A stretch of DNA of 64,000 bases, from NCBI GenBank assembly GCA_933228895.1, contig OW121852.1, positions 127,839,544 to 127,903,543 on the forward strand, written 5' to 3'. This document shows positions 23,096 through 34,693 of the stretch, piece by piece (position 1 is the first letter of the stretch; each line of letters begins with the position of its first letter). The DNA is from Platycnemis pennipes. Taxonomy: Eukaryota; Arthropoda; Insecta; Odonata; Platycnemididae. Position numbers and translations under genes: made by a program. A model generated the notes under the pieces. That model made no database searches. It saw nothing but the letters and a program-made list of their open reading frames with translations, and was not told the origin of the DNA.

Positions 23096-23309
23096 TTTGT
23101 GGTATCTATGTCCTGACACACACACATTATCTCTGCGCCCAGCTTTTTCTAATTGCAATTATTTCAGATTATAAAAGGGATATATGAAAAGGTAGCTCGG
23201 GAAATGCTGCCTTCAATTGTCCTATTATTGGGGGACTAAAAATATTTCACTACAAAGATAACCTTGGCTTTATAGTTTTAATTAATAAACATAGTGTTCA
23301 ACATTAAGG

Positions 23310-23490
23310 TAGGCCAGGTTGAAGAGGGTGGAGCTCTGTAAATACTGATCCCACTGGTGTGTGAAATTCACACATTCTTGAGCATTCTGTGCAGCCTTGG
23401 GTTTTCCAGAAAGATCCGGCTCCCTGGAAATAACTCGTCATGGGTTTAATTTTCTATTGATCACCTTCAGATGGAACCTGTAATCTCCGT
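23310..23490 (-). mobile_element. SINE-2 fragment, copy 3
   Basis: On the minus strand it has GTGTGAATTTCACACACC and a CTGG..AACC block in the family order; the tRNA head is missing or decayed. Confidence 0.5.
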
Positions 23491-24772
23491 CAGTAGCTAA
23501 AAAAAATCAGCAAGGGTACTATGCCATTGCTTAGGGATGCATGTGATGATTTGATGTTAATTAACCCTTCAAGTCATCTGTTTGTTGACTGTATTTATAA
23601 ATTACTTGAGTTTTGGGGTTCCAGATTCTTTTTCTCATTGCTGCAGTTTCGTATGCTATATACAAGTGGCAATTAGTCAATAGTTTCTTCATGTGTTTTC
23701 ACTGAATTTCACTGCCACAATTTTCAGTTACCATTGTAGTACAGTCTCATTTATCCCGTATCTTTTTTTTTTTCAAGTGTAGCATCTTTAGAAGTTGATT
23801 TTGCTTTTGTTCCATCTGGTGAATGACTTCCTTGTATTTTCATTGGGCTAACCGTTTCACTCATAGTATGGCTCTTTTTTTTGACATTTTATGAGTTAAA
23901 GAGTAGTGTGCTGCAGGAACAACTGTATGTGTTGTATCTTCCTCTGGTAGAAGGTTGGTAAGGTAATGTCCACATTGTTTTGTCAAGAGAAAATGACCCA
24001 AATGCATATATATTCTTCAAATGTTGCTTAGAGTATTTTTCTAACTTTTTTTTATTTTTCACAGAAATGATTGAATGGTGTATCCTTGCTGCTTTGATGA
24101 TAGTTGGTAATTGAGGATTGGAAATTCTGGCTGTTAGTTCCTGTTGAATATGGACTCTTGGAGTATGCTGCTCTTGTGGTATGTATATCCTTATGTGCAG
24201 TAATGGGAAAAGTACTGGAGATTGAAATGAAAACTTAACTTTGTAGTTCCACGTACATTTTTCTTACAAATGTATTTTTGCTTGTAAAATAAATGTGTGG
24301 CACCAGACAGCTAAGTTTTCCTTTCGGTTGTGAATAGGTTTTATTAAGTTATGCCTGAAACCACCAGTTATATCAAGTACTGGAGAAATATAATCAGACT
24401 CCATTACAATTACTTCAGGGATATTGTATGTAGCTATTTACAATTACAATTGAATGTTTTATAAAATTAATCTGTAGTTTTACAGGTACAGTTGTAATTA
24501 CTTTTCAATTTGCTCATCGGAGTAATTTTAATCTTCAGTTTTGCTTTAATATTGCGTTTTATTCCAATCTTAGGATGTAGAATGGAGGGCAAACTGATTC
24601 TTTCTGACAAATTCAGAGTTAGCACACACATAAAATGCCGTATCTTATTTACCCGAACAATTTTTTAACAACTATTTATTAAATCACATATATTTGCTTT
24701 GAAATATGTTCCATTTATAGATGTAGTTCTTAATGAAGTCCAGGTAATCCATTGCCCATACAAGGGCACATA
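23491..24772. other. AT-rich DNA, no gene recognised
   Basis: Homopolymer runs and chance frames only. Confidence 0.5.
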
Positions 24773-26188
24773 CAGGGTGGCGATCGTCAGGGAAAACCGA
24801 GAAAACCTGGAATTGTCAGGGAATTTTGTAAACCTGGAAAAGTCGGGGAATAGTCAGGGAATTCTTGTAACAGTCGGGGAGAAACTGGGATAGGAAATTC
24901 TCGTTATTTTTATACCATTACGTCTATCGGGCAGTCTTTCGCGCCCTCTATTTCACCAAAACATTTCACCAACTAAAACTAATGTCCGTCGCCGAAGTGC
25001 ATAGAATAAACCCCGTCAATTTGTTGAACATTCAGTTGTGAATCTTAGTTATTTAATTGTGAATCAGTCATACAATGCATCCCTTTTGTATATCCTTAAT
25101 GCGATATTTGCTTAGTAGTGTTAAAATTCATGATCACCGTGTATTCTGCTCATCACAAGGAATCCGAGGCTATGTTTTTGGGAAGATTTTACCTCTCGTT
25201 TTTTTTTCTTAACTTCCGAAACTCGGCTGAAGAGGTAGTTGTAGCTCTTTAGCTTGTAGTAAGTACGTGCTTGCAGTTCTAAAAATACGAGACGATGAAA
25301 ATTTAAATGGTAATACAAGTACGATCACTGGTGTAAACAAAATCTTACGTGAGATCATCTTCGATTTCCATACCCCCCTTCGCGAGACCATAAGAAGAGT
25401 TCTCCTCCTCTCCCCACCATTCACGCTCGACGTAATTATTGAATGGCCCCCTTAGCTCCCTCTCGAAGCAATTTAGTCAGGTCACAAACCACCTCAAATA
25501 TGACATTCCTAAATATGATGCTGCCGTTGCTAATTGCTTCCTGTTTTCGCTTTCAGTGGCGCGATTACGTTTTGTTTATACAAATATTTTTACATTTTTG
25601 GTTCCCTCTTACAATCAAGGGGCTATGACCACGTTAATCAAAATGTTATTCACTTCTAAACGTCACTCGTGCCATCTGATTTTGATCCATTCCATCAACT
25701 TTGCTTTGGTTTTTATTTTTCGTGCAACCTGTGCCGGAGTCGGCCAGTAAATTGACCATTAACTTTCCTTTCGATGCCTTTTCAGTAATTTTCAACTTCC
25801 CAGAACTACCATGACACGCTACCTCTTCCCTGAAGAATTAGACATTGTCAATTTGTAATTTTACCGAAGGAATCATACACGACTATGGAAATACGATGCA
25901 CGGCCGCGAAAAATGTAATAAAAGTGTGTATAATTTGTGTGAGGGCTTAATTTGTGAAGATTTAATATATTTTTTCATTAGGGCGGAGGTTCCATATATT
26001 TTTACATTCTTATAGCTTTTGATGTATTGATTTCAGCTTTTAACATTTTATGAGTTTGACGAAAATTTAATTCAGCAGAACAAAATATTCTGATAATAGG
26101 AGACCTTTTGGCGATCGGTCAGGGAAATTGGTAAAGCCATGAGGGAAAAGTCAGGGAATTTGAAAATTGGTTATCAGTAGCCACCCTG
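24773..26188. mobile_element. TIR DNA transposon, CAGGGTGGC ends
   Basis: CAGGGTGGC at 24773 and its complement ending 26188. Both ends are rich in GTCAGGGAA motifs (24788-24880; 26118-26155), a subterminal pattern shared with the left interior of 5562-8432 and with 38265-39210. The 1.4 kb interior has short frames without recognisable transposase. No target duplication could be matched. Confidence 0.65.
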
Positions 26189-26727
26189 CCACAGAAAATT
26201 TTTAATTATTAAGCTTTGTTTATTAATCGGTTGTTGAAAATATTTAAATATACCATTTATTTTACAGGGAAGTTTATTTCGTTCATAATTATATGGTGCT
26301 TTAATATTTAAGAAAGTTTTCCTGTTGTGGGACTGTATTACCTCACAGAAGTCGCTTGTATATAGGTTATTCAGTTCAGAGCCATAAGCATTGCAAAGAT
26401 TGAACATTGTACTCCTATGGCGATGAAAACTTTTAATGCAAGTAATTGTAAGTTGTGTACGTATTTCTTACCCCCATATTATCCCAAAAGGGGGTGCTAC
26501 TGTGCGAACCAACAATTTTGCTATTGTTAAATACAAGTAATCATATTGCCTTAATTATGTGTTTGAAAAAAATTTACTCATGTGGATGAGGATATATTGT
26601 GACCCGGGATAAAATTGAAATTTTCATAAAGAAAACATTCCACCTACATAAAATATTATGAAATAAAAATATATGCGTTGTGAAACAAATTGTTTCAGGC
26701 TTTACTCTGTGTATCTCTATCATCTTA
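26189..26727. other. AT-rich DNA, nothing recognised
   Basis: No repeat family or coding signal. Confidence 0.5.
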
Positions 26728-26853
26728 AAAAGAATAAAAACTTAAGTAGTCATTATCAAGGTCGATAATGACAGTGACCCAGAAAAACCTTTGTCTGAGG
26801 TAATAAACTGTAAGGATTATAATGCTACTTAAGTTTTTTCTTTTTAATGTGCA
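26728..26853. repeat. Fold-back, type F1 relative
   Basis: Outer arms: AAAAAGAATAAAAACTTAAG at the left and its inverted counterpart in CTTAAGTTTTTTCTTTTTAA at the right. The left interior has the small hairpin GTCATTATCAAGGTCGATAATGAC, nearly the same core as the loop of 20774-20940. Confidence 0.75.
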
Positions 26854-27989
26854 TATTGTTGTAGTAAAAACATCAATTTTTGGATTCTTAAAAACATTCC
26901 ATATCAGTTGGAGTAAAAAAAGACCTGTAGATATTTTACTTCATTTTCAGGGATGCCAAAGTTACCACATGTACAGATTTTGAACCATTTCAAGGTGTGA
27001 TTCTGGTGTAGGTGAAACTGAAGTGAAATATAGGTCTTTTTTGTAGCTCGTACGGAATTTTAAATACCTCATGTGTTCATTAGCACATGTGAAGTCACAC
27101 TTTTAAAATGTCATTTCTTTATGAAGGGGATTATAATTCACTAAAATGGTGTGATGTTTGTCTCATGTATTGCCTACTGCATGCTGACATTCAAGCCACG
27201 TTTTAGTAAATAAATCTCTTTACTTTGATATATTCTATGGTGGTAATTTTTTCTGCAATGGTTACCCTAGCTTGACTCAGAATGAATAGGTTCCATAATA
27301 GCAGCTAATGGGAAAAACTCATCAAGCAGTGATAATATTAAAGCTGGCTAAATATGAATGACTTAAATACATTAATTAGATTATAGCGGTTCCCATGAAA
27401 TCTCTGAAGTTAATAAATGTTGGGCCTGGGTTGGACCCTCCTCCATAGCTCTACTGTGGTGCTATTGTTTGCAAGTGATGGGCAGGTAACATGTGTGTTG
27501 AGTTATGGAGAGCAATTGTTGATCTGAGCGTTGAATTCATATCATGAGTACAAATGTCGAAAGTTGAATAGTGTATTGAATGCAATCATCATAAGTACCA
27601 CGATTTATTGACCTCCCCTTTCTCTAGTTGGTGTCACTCCAGGTTAGACATCTTACTCATGTCATCATATAGTTTGGGAACACTGGTAAATCCCCAAATA
27701 TCACATCAAAACTGAAAATCTGTAACATTTTTTCCTATTCAAGTGATGCTCTTTACTCCTGCCACTTTACCGTCAAATAGCTTAATTTCAGATGTTGTCC
27801 TAAGCAAAAATAAACTTGTAATTTTGTCTGCTCATCCAACCTTTAACATTTCTGAGCTAATTATATTAATCCTCTAATAACAGCTCCATGGGCTCTTGTA
27901 TTCTCCACAATATTCTCTTGAGGAATAGTTTTGTTTGAGGTGAAATACGATTTGCCTTCATGAAGTGATATGTAAAGCTGGCTGACACC
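26854..27989. other. AT-rich DNA, no gene recognised
   Basis: Only chance frames. Confidence 0.5.
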
Positions 27990-28250
27990 ATATGAGGTGC
28001 TGTGGAAGTTCAGTAGGCAAATCATTGGGCGACTGACCAGAGATCTTGGGTTCAAATCCCAGGAGAGATCTCTAAAGATACATCCTGCTTAACTCAAGTT
28101 TAGAGTGATTACCTGGATGCTAGAATTTGGGAAATCACAAATCGCTCAGGAAGGAACTGGCCCTCTTACCCTGATGTGTGAATTTCAATTACTGCTTGGC
28201 TTATTACTAGGTTAGCTCCCACTCTCTCTGACCAGACTGACCTCTTGGTA
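27990..28250 (+). mobile_element. SINE-2 (tRNA-derived), copy 4
   Basis: Head AGTAGGCAAATCATTGGGCG ... GGGTTCAAATCCC, body with GGAAGGAACTGGCCC, GTGTGAATTTCAATTACTG and GACCAGACTGACCT. It ends about 60 bp before the LINE A tail at 28312. Confidence 0.75.
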
Positions 28251-28311
28251 ATATTCCTTGGGAATACTGGTATTTATATGACATTTTGCAACATCTTCAG
28301 TTCTTGGGTCT

Positions 28312-30015
28312 TTCATTATCATCGGTCAACAATCCTAGGATTGGTTTCACGCTGCCCTCCACTTGATTCTTCTATCGGCCAACCTCTTCATATTGACGTA
28401 GTTCCTCTGTTTTACATCCTTCACAACTTGCTCCATATACCTCATGAGGCCTGCCTTTTCCATACTTTCCATTCACTTTTCCCTCGACGATTGTCTTCAT
28501 CAGGTCATTGTGTCTTAAGATGTGGCCTATTAAGTTGTCCCGTCTTCTTTTTAAGGTTTTCAGTAGACATCTCTTCTCTCCCTCTCTTCTTAAGACTTCT
28601 TTGTTTGTCACTCAATCGATCCATTTTATCTTCATCATTCTTCTGTTGCACCACATTTCAAATGCTTCCAGCCTGGACTTCTCTTCTGCTGTTATTGTCC
28701 ATGCTTCGCTGCCATAGAGTAGAATGCTTCAGATGTATGTTCTAATGAAATGTTTCCTCACTTCAACACTTGTATTTGGAGCTGTAAGCAGAATCTTCTT
28801 CTGGTAAGATGCCCTTTTTGCTTGGGCAATTCTACTAGTAATTTCTCTTTTACTTCGTCCATCGCTGGTTACTCAGCTTCCCAGGTAGCAGAACTCTTCC
28901 ACCTCCTCGATTTTTGTTTTCCTAGTTTAACATTGGTCCTGGCTTTCTTTTTCCTACTGCATACCAATACTTTAGTTTTCTTTTTATTGATATTCAGATG
29001 ACATCTGGTCATTGTTCTTTCTATATTTCCTAGTGTCTTCTTTAAATCTCCTTCTGTTTCTGTCATGATTGCTATGTCATCTGCAAATCGTAGCATGCTT
29101 TCTCCCCGTGGATATTCACTCCCGGAGACTTTTCTTTGACTTCTTGGATGGCTTTCTTGGTGTAGACATTGAATAATACAGGAGACAGTGCACAGCCTTG
29201 TCTCACTCCTTTCTTTATGCTTGCTTCTGTACTGCTGGGGCCTGATTTGATTATCGCCACTAGGTGTTTATACAAGCTGTAGATAACTCTTTGTTCATAG
29301 TATGATACTCCAATTTCTTTCAGAATATTTAGCATCTATTCCAATCCATGTTGCCAAATGCCTTCCCCAAATCTACAAATGTAAAAACCATTGGTAGATT
29401 CTTCTCTATTTTCTTCCCTATAAGTAGCTTGAGGCCCAAAATCACTTTTCTCTTGTGCCCTTATTTCTTCTGAACCCAAATTGGTCCTCATCCAGGAACT
29501 CCTCAGCTTTGCGCTCTATTCTTTTATAGATGATTCTCGTCAATATCTTATGGTCCTAAAATGTTCACAGTTCTCAGCTCTCTTCCTTTTGGCTATAGGG
29601 ATGATGATGTTCTTCTCAAAGTGTGTGGGTATCTCTCCTGTAGAGCACAAGTCGCATATGGTTTTGTACAGCTGAGTAAATGTTTTCTCTCTGGCATTTT
29701 TGATTTGCTCGGCAGGAATATCATCTATTCCCAAAGCCTTATTTAACCTCAGATCCCCTACAGCTGCATCAAATTCTGATCTTAAGATTGGAGTTCCCAT
29801 ATCATCCTTATCGACTTCCTTTTCCTCTTCGATTACTTTCTCTCTAAGATGGCTTCCATTGTGCAACTCTTCCAAGTATTCCTTCCACCTCTTTACTTTA
29901 TCCTCATGTTCAATTAAGAGTTCTCCATTCTTGTCCCTGATGCTGTTACATCTTGCAGCCCTTGAAGTCCTTGAAGCCGTTCCTTGAAGTGATTTCTCAC
30001 CATCCTTTAGGCAGC
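28312..30015 (-). mobile_element. LINE A, 5'-truncated copy with reverse transcriptase
   Basis: Minus-strand non-LTR retrotransposon of about 1.7 kb. The 3' end is GTTGACCGATGATAATG, equivalent to the (GAT)n tails of the other copies. Coding pieces in order: 29540-29875, 29340-29540 (frameshifted, with DQFGFRR), 29072-29335, 28869-29096 and 28372-28611. No endonuclease domain is present; truncation near 30015. This is the longest LINE A copy in the window. Confidence 0.9.
28372..29985 (-). pseudogene. LINE A reverse transcriptase (frameshifted)
   Basis: Reads KRWKEYLEELHNG near the 5' end, then LNKALGIDDIPAEQIKNA and IIIPIAKRKRAENCEHFRTI (RT motif 0/1 region), DQFGFRRN (motif 2 region), IKKGVRQGCALSPVLFNVYT (motif B), LRFADDIAIMTETEGDLKKT (motif C, FADD catalytic Asp pair intact) and finally GHILRHNDLMKTIVEGKVNG. 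Reverse transcriptases of this type copy their own RNA at a nicked target. Frameshifts around 29096, 29340-29540 and 28611-28869 inactivate it. The set of motifs is typical of LINEs often mis-annotated in arthropods as craniofacial development protein 2-like. Confidence 0.9.
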
Positions 30016-31004
30016 TTCCACATAGGCAACTTGGGTCTTTAGGCTGTTAAAAAAATTGATACAGATGCTAGTAGGAGTTTTGGAGAAAGAGGAATTTGAG
30101 TTAGAACTCAGAGAAATTATTCAGGAAAATTTGTGGAGAAAGAAGAGTGCTTTTAAATCTAACTCTAGGCATTTTTCATCGCCATGCTACCTAAGTGATT
30201 AGGTACTTAAGAAACATGTCTACGTTCTACGATAAACAGTTAATTTCTTACTGAAGACTTTCTTCTTGGTAAGCATTAAATCACACCACAAAGAATTCCA
30301 TGTGTGCGCTTTTATCGGAAAGCCAGCACCGGCTGCGGGTCACTGGGCCGGGAAAATATCGCGTCGTTTAAATCGGAATTACACTAATTGCATTTTCGCT
30401 GCCTCCTTTCAAATAACGGAGGATAAAACTGTCGGGAGCCGAAAAAATGAGTGAGAAGTCACCTCTCTGGGGATCGTTTGAGGTCTGTCGCTTCCGAAGG
30501 CCACAATTTGGGAAATAGATCTCTCGGGGCGAATGATTGCAGGCTGTGGTTCCGGCGCGGATCCGAAATTATCGCCCTTCGGCCATTTGGTTCGGCCATG
30601 CTTCGGCCAGCGCTGCTCACGCGCCGGCCGAGTTCGTGGCCTGCTAGTGCGCCCGTCGTGCGGTAGGTGTCAGCAGGGAGGGTGGCGCTCGTCGGAGGGG
30701 GGAGGGGATCAATGAACGTTTCGTCACGCTCGATCGAGTTCCGGGTGCGCACGATTCGAAGGGCATCTCGCGCCATTTTTCGGGCGCTCCGATTGGTCCA
30801 ATTATCTCGGACCCTGTCCGTTACGTCGTAAACAAATGCATGCCGCTCCACTTCTCGGTGGTGGTAATATTTTCGCCAGATCTGATTTCAGCTCGATTCC
30901 AACTTTTCGGAAAGTTCGTGCTGCTCTTCAAAGTTTTCGTTCTACTCATTTTTTTCTCTTGCCTTCCTCCGAAAAACGTCTGGTGTATGGAGAAGCGGCA
31001 GCGG
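30016..31004. other. CpG-rich non-repetitive segment without a recognised gene
   Basis: From about 30440 to 30830 the sequence is GC- and CpG-rich (GCCGGCCG, GCGCGG, ATGGCGCGAG-like blocks), unlike the AT-rich surroundings. Frames on both strands reach 130 codons because stops are rare; none resembles a family. It could be a promoter or first non-coding exon. Confidence 0.4.
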
Positions 31005-31007
31005 CGA

Positions 31008-31271
31008 AAATTGAAGACCTGAGTGCAAGAACCAGATAATAACCAAAAGTGAAGTTTCGAGAAAACCCCGGCTTGCTGGAGCATTATTATTAATTATCTG
31101 GTTCTTGCACTCAGAGAGCAGAACGTAAAATTCCAACAATGTCTGCTGAACTTATTTAGAACTTACCATCGAAAATGACTATGTCTACTGGTAAAGGGCT
31201 TCATGTCTTTGTGGAAATCTCATTTTCGCAAAAAGTGGTCATTATCTGGTTCTTGCACTAAGGTCTTCAAT
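31008..31271. repeat. Three copies of a 20-32 bp motif, one inverted to two
   Basis: GAGTGCAAGAACCAGATAAT occurs at about 31020-31039 (+) and inverted at 31093-31112 and 31240-31259. The first and third copies share a longer block that includes ATTGAAGACCT. The outer pair forms a fold-back of about 265 bp. Confidence 0.85.
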
Positions 31272-31274
31272 TGT

Positions 31275-31785
31275 TGCTTTGTTGCTTGTCAAAATTTGCT
31301 TTCCTGTTTGAATTATGTCTTGCGCATTCACGTTATGTCGGATTCGCGAAATCACGCTGTACGCGGGCAATGGGAGTGGGGAAAAGGCCACGGAACTCTC
31401 GTATGCCGCGATAAAAAAAGTTCGCGAATGTGATCACGGTTACTGAATCATGCCAGTGGCGTAAAAATTATTATGGAGTCTCCTGGCAGATATTTCTCAG
31501 TTCATCTCTGCGCTGTCTCGTCGGCGTGTATCAGGCTATAAAATTGACAATTGAAGGGAAAGAATCAGTTGCGAAAAGACATTACCTGCCCAAAAGTCAG
31601 CCTAATACACGTGTATCGCTTTATAACTGAAATATATCTCATGACTGTTGAGATCGAGTCGAAAATTTTGATAATCTCCGCGTTACGTGTTATTTGGTAT
31701 TCTGCCGTTGTAGGTTGGATATGATGAGGTTCTGCCTTTTTTCTCCTGCTCCACTTTCCTCGATTCCGTAATGTATTTCTGTACG
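31275..31785. other. Non-coding DNA, no gene recognised
   Basis: Short frames only; moderate CpG content. Confidence 0.4.
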
Positions 31786-31789
31786 AAGA

Positions 31790-32110
31790 CGAGGGTAGTC
31801 TACCTATTTTCATTCCATATAAAGTATCCTCAGTATCATCCTTCCTCTTCCGTGCTTTCCGAGTGTACTGTATTGCATAAACACCTTTATGAACCCGTCG
31901 TCCAATAATATTTGTTCGTACGTACCATCCACCTACTCCTGTTTCTACTCATTTCCTCAAACAACTTCTTTCCTTAAGAAATTCTTATTTCTCTCAATTC
32001 ATTATCTGAGTATGTCTCGCTGTGTCATGCCTTCGGTCCTTCGCAATTCCTCTATCCTCCCCCAAACCCACATCTCAAAAGCACACGTGTTTTATGTCAG
32101 CCTCTTCTCC
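31790..32110 (-). mobile_element. Fragment of a third LINE (RT C-terminal region)
   Basis: On the minus strand AFEMWVWGRIEELRRTEGMT resembles the 'leaFEMWvwRRmerI.wt...t' stretch near the C-terminus of LINE reverse transcriptases. It differs from LINE A in sequence. Stops and frameshifts abound. Confidence 0.45.
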
Positions 32111-32125
32111 TAAGATCCCTGATTT

Positions 32126-32243
32126 AAGATGAATTTCCACAAGGAAAACATCCACCTCGACTGGGGTTCGAACCCGGACCCCCTGATTTCCGGCCAGGTA
32201 CTCTACCAGTTATTACACTATCCAGCTATCCGGAAGCAAATCC
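32126..32243 (-). mobile_element. tRNA-derived SINE head
   Basis: Minus strand: TAGCTGGATAGTGTAATAAC (A-box side), GGTCCGGGTTCGAACCCC (B box with paired T arm), then a tail with TGGATGTTTTCCTTGTGG. The tail relates it to the pair at 22880-23095. tRNA-like folding is plausible but a 3' CCA/acceptor match is absent. Confidence 0.65.
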
Positions 32244-32913
32244 CTGATTTATCGCTCGGCACCACGCACCTAAGAAACTTGCTGTTTATACCAAGCTTCT
32301 TATAATCTCTTCTTGATATATATGTGTATTAAGTATATTGACGTACGGTCTTAAATTTCTCCTGTTGGCAAACGTCTCTTTTGCAAACGCAGTTTTGCGT
32401 GATGCCTTCATTTTAAGACATGTTCACCTTCTCCCGCGACCCAGCCCAGTGTCAGCTGTTGAATTTTATGATCCCCCCTACTTTAATGTTTACTTTTAGT
32501 TGATTTTTATTACTTCGTCATTACTACCCTGCCTTGTGATTTATGTCACGGATCTTGAATTTTTATTTGCCATATCTGAGTCTGTGTGTTTCTTTGCATG
32601 TGAAGGCCAAGGATGTATTCCACGCGTTACGGGAGTGTTCGGGTACATTTTGACTCGATTGTGTGTGTATTCAATTTAAAGGACCGATTGAAAGAGAGAT
32701 TGAACTTCAGAGGCATTTTTAGGCTCCAAGTTGATTCTTCGGTGCTGGGTGAGAGCAGTTGAATGTTTTCTATGCTCTTTCCGAGACTAACGCATAGTGC
32801 AAATATTATTGTGAAATTAGAGCGTGCGAAGAGCGTCCTAAATTTGTTTGACGACTTTGGATTCCGCACGCGGCCTGGGAGTGTGTTCAAAAATGTCAGG
32901 AATGCATCGAGTG
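32244..32913. other. Non-coding DNA, no gene recognised
   Basis: A 125-codon minus-strand frame (32627-33004) overlaps the fold-back arm at its 5' end and has no family resemblance. Confidence 0.4.
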
Positions 32914-33189
32914 GGTAACGAAGGAGCCACGTGGTATAAACACGAATGGTTCGTAAATCTGGTGTGTTAAAACCGCTGATTACAACCTTATTCACCGTTT
33001 GCACTTGTGTTTTATTTCATTTGGGGCTCCACAGGTCAAGGCATGAAAAATACAAGAAAAGCAATTGTAACAATGGTATTGTAACGAGCGATTCAGACAC
33101 ATTAAATTTGCGAGCCATTCGTGTTTGTACCACGTGACTCCTTGGTTACCTATTCGAGATAATCTCGACGGTTTCAAACACAGCCCCCC
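32914..33189. repeat. Fold-back element F2, copy 1
   Basis: Arms at about 32914-32985 and 33098-33154 share, inverted, CACGTGGTATAAACACGAAT and GGTTCGTAAATCTGGTGTGT. The right arm continues TACCTATTCGAGATAATCTC..GGTTTCAAACACAGCCCCCC. A second copy is at 59165-59487. Confidence 0.85.
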
Positions 33190-33892
33190 CCTCCCTGGAG
33201 CGGGCTCATGGACTTATATTTCGCTTCTATGCTTTCAGTTTCCGTCAAATTTCCGTCCCGCTTTGCGCATGCTTCCGCCGGTACAAAACTGTAGGGAGCG
33301 GGGGGCCTTTTATTCAGAAAAGACTCGCATAGACGCTAAATCATCGAGGAATCCCAATCGTTCGCTATTTGTCGAGGCACTGACGTCAGGATGATGTAAT
33401 TGTCGGCAGTGTCGAGACTTCGCCGACTGAGGACCCACTTCCAATCGGCCCAACGGTCCTCTGGCTTCCTTAATCGCCCCGGAAATCCTCGATTGGGGAA
33501 TCGCCGATTGACGTTGATTCGTTCATCCATCCTGTCGCGTATGCAATCGACAACGCGCCCGGGAACTCTCGGGTGCCTAAGGTTCATCGCGTTTCATCTT
33601 CTCTGGGGTCTTCCATAAGTTACGTGACGCTGATATTCCATGCTTTTTGTCCCCCTTCCCCCACCCTACCTCAAAAACGCTTCGTAACATTTTTTAAGAC
33701 ACCCTTAAAGTACGCAACGCTATCAGTGAGGCCATTTTGCTTTTAAAATGATAAAACAGACAACAGCATTTTTTTTATTGATACTAATATCGATCTTTAA
33801 CTTTAAGATTACTATATTTGAATACATTTTTGATGTATCATTCCCTCTACGCGTAACGGATGGCTTGAACCTTCACCTGCATGCCTTTTGAT
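33190..33892. other. CpG-containing non-coding DNA
   Basis: 33240-33600 is richer in CpG than its neighbours. Frames on both strands, none recognised. Confidence 0.4.
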
Positions 33893-34135
33893 AACATCTA
33901 CTGCTACGTAATACCCTGCGAGCCACTACGAGGGTGTGTGGCAGGGGGTGAAGATCACCAAACGTCACTTCTCACATGAAAATAAGAGCTATAATGCTAC
34001 TACTTCATGGAGAGATGTTAGATATAACAGTCACGTGCAACTAAGTGGTTAGTAATTACGCATTAATGGATTGATTACAGGCTATAAAAACTTTATTCTA
34101 TTTATATTTATCGGCATTTCCCTGTCGTGCATGTG
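33893..34135 (-). mobile_element. LINE B 3' end
   Basis: ACCCTGCGAGCCACTACGAG, GGTGTGTGGCAGGGGGTGAA and the following block (ATGCTACTACTTCATGGAG; CACGTGCAACTA) are the LINE B 3' UTR in reverse. Confidence 0.85.
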
Positions 34136-34693
34136 TTAGTAATAACGTATCAGTTGTCCCAATACCTCCGCCACCTTAAGTATTGCATCATATATGGACA
34201 GCCCCTAACGAGCGAAAAGAACTTTCTTCTCCGGATCGTATTGTTTGTTACCTAGAGATCCATAAATTACACATTTTAGGAAATGAATATTAGCATCGGG
34301 AAAATAACACTTTTAGAGATTATTTAGGTAGGAAATTTTGGCGTAGCATTGAAGTTAGCGGGGACGAGTGAGAACAAATGGCGACATTTTCGTTTGTTAA
34401 TTGCATTCATTTTGTGGGCCACGCATAAAGAAAACCTTAACTTATTAGTATTTCCTTACCTAAATATGCATTTACGGTATAACATACCATGTGGGCCGCC
34501 ATTTTTGTATATTATTTTCCTCAACGTGGTCGCGGAAGCGGGATAGTAATAATGAAGAACTTTGGCGTACCTCGGTTGCTAAGTGACGTCGGGGCCAATC
34601 GCGTGAGGATTTGGTAACACTTGGTAAACATTCGAGAAGGACAGAGGGGTGGTTAACAATGTGAGTGAAAAGCATATAAATTCCGTGAGAGGA

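Noticed and set aside
28245..28745. 166-codon plus-strand frame
   Set aside because: Antisense of the LINE A reverse transcriptase region.
30459..30851. 130-codon minus-strand frame
   Set aside because: Overlaps equally open frames in two plus-strand phases in a GC-rich block; no family resemblance.
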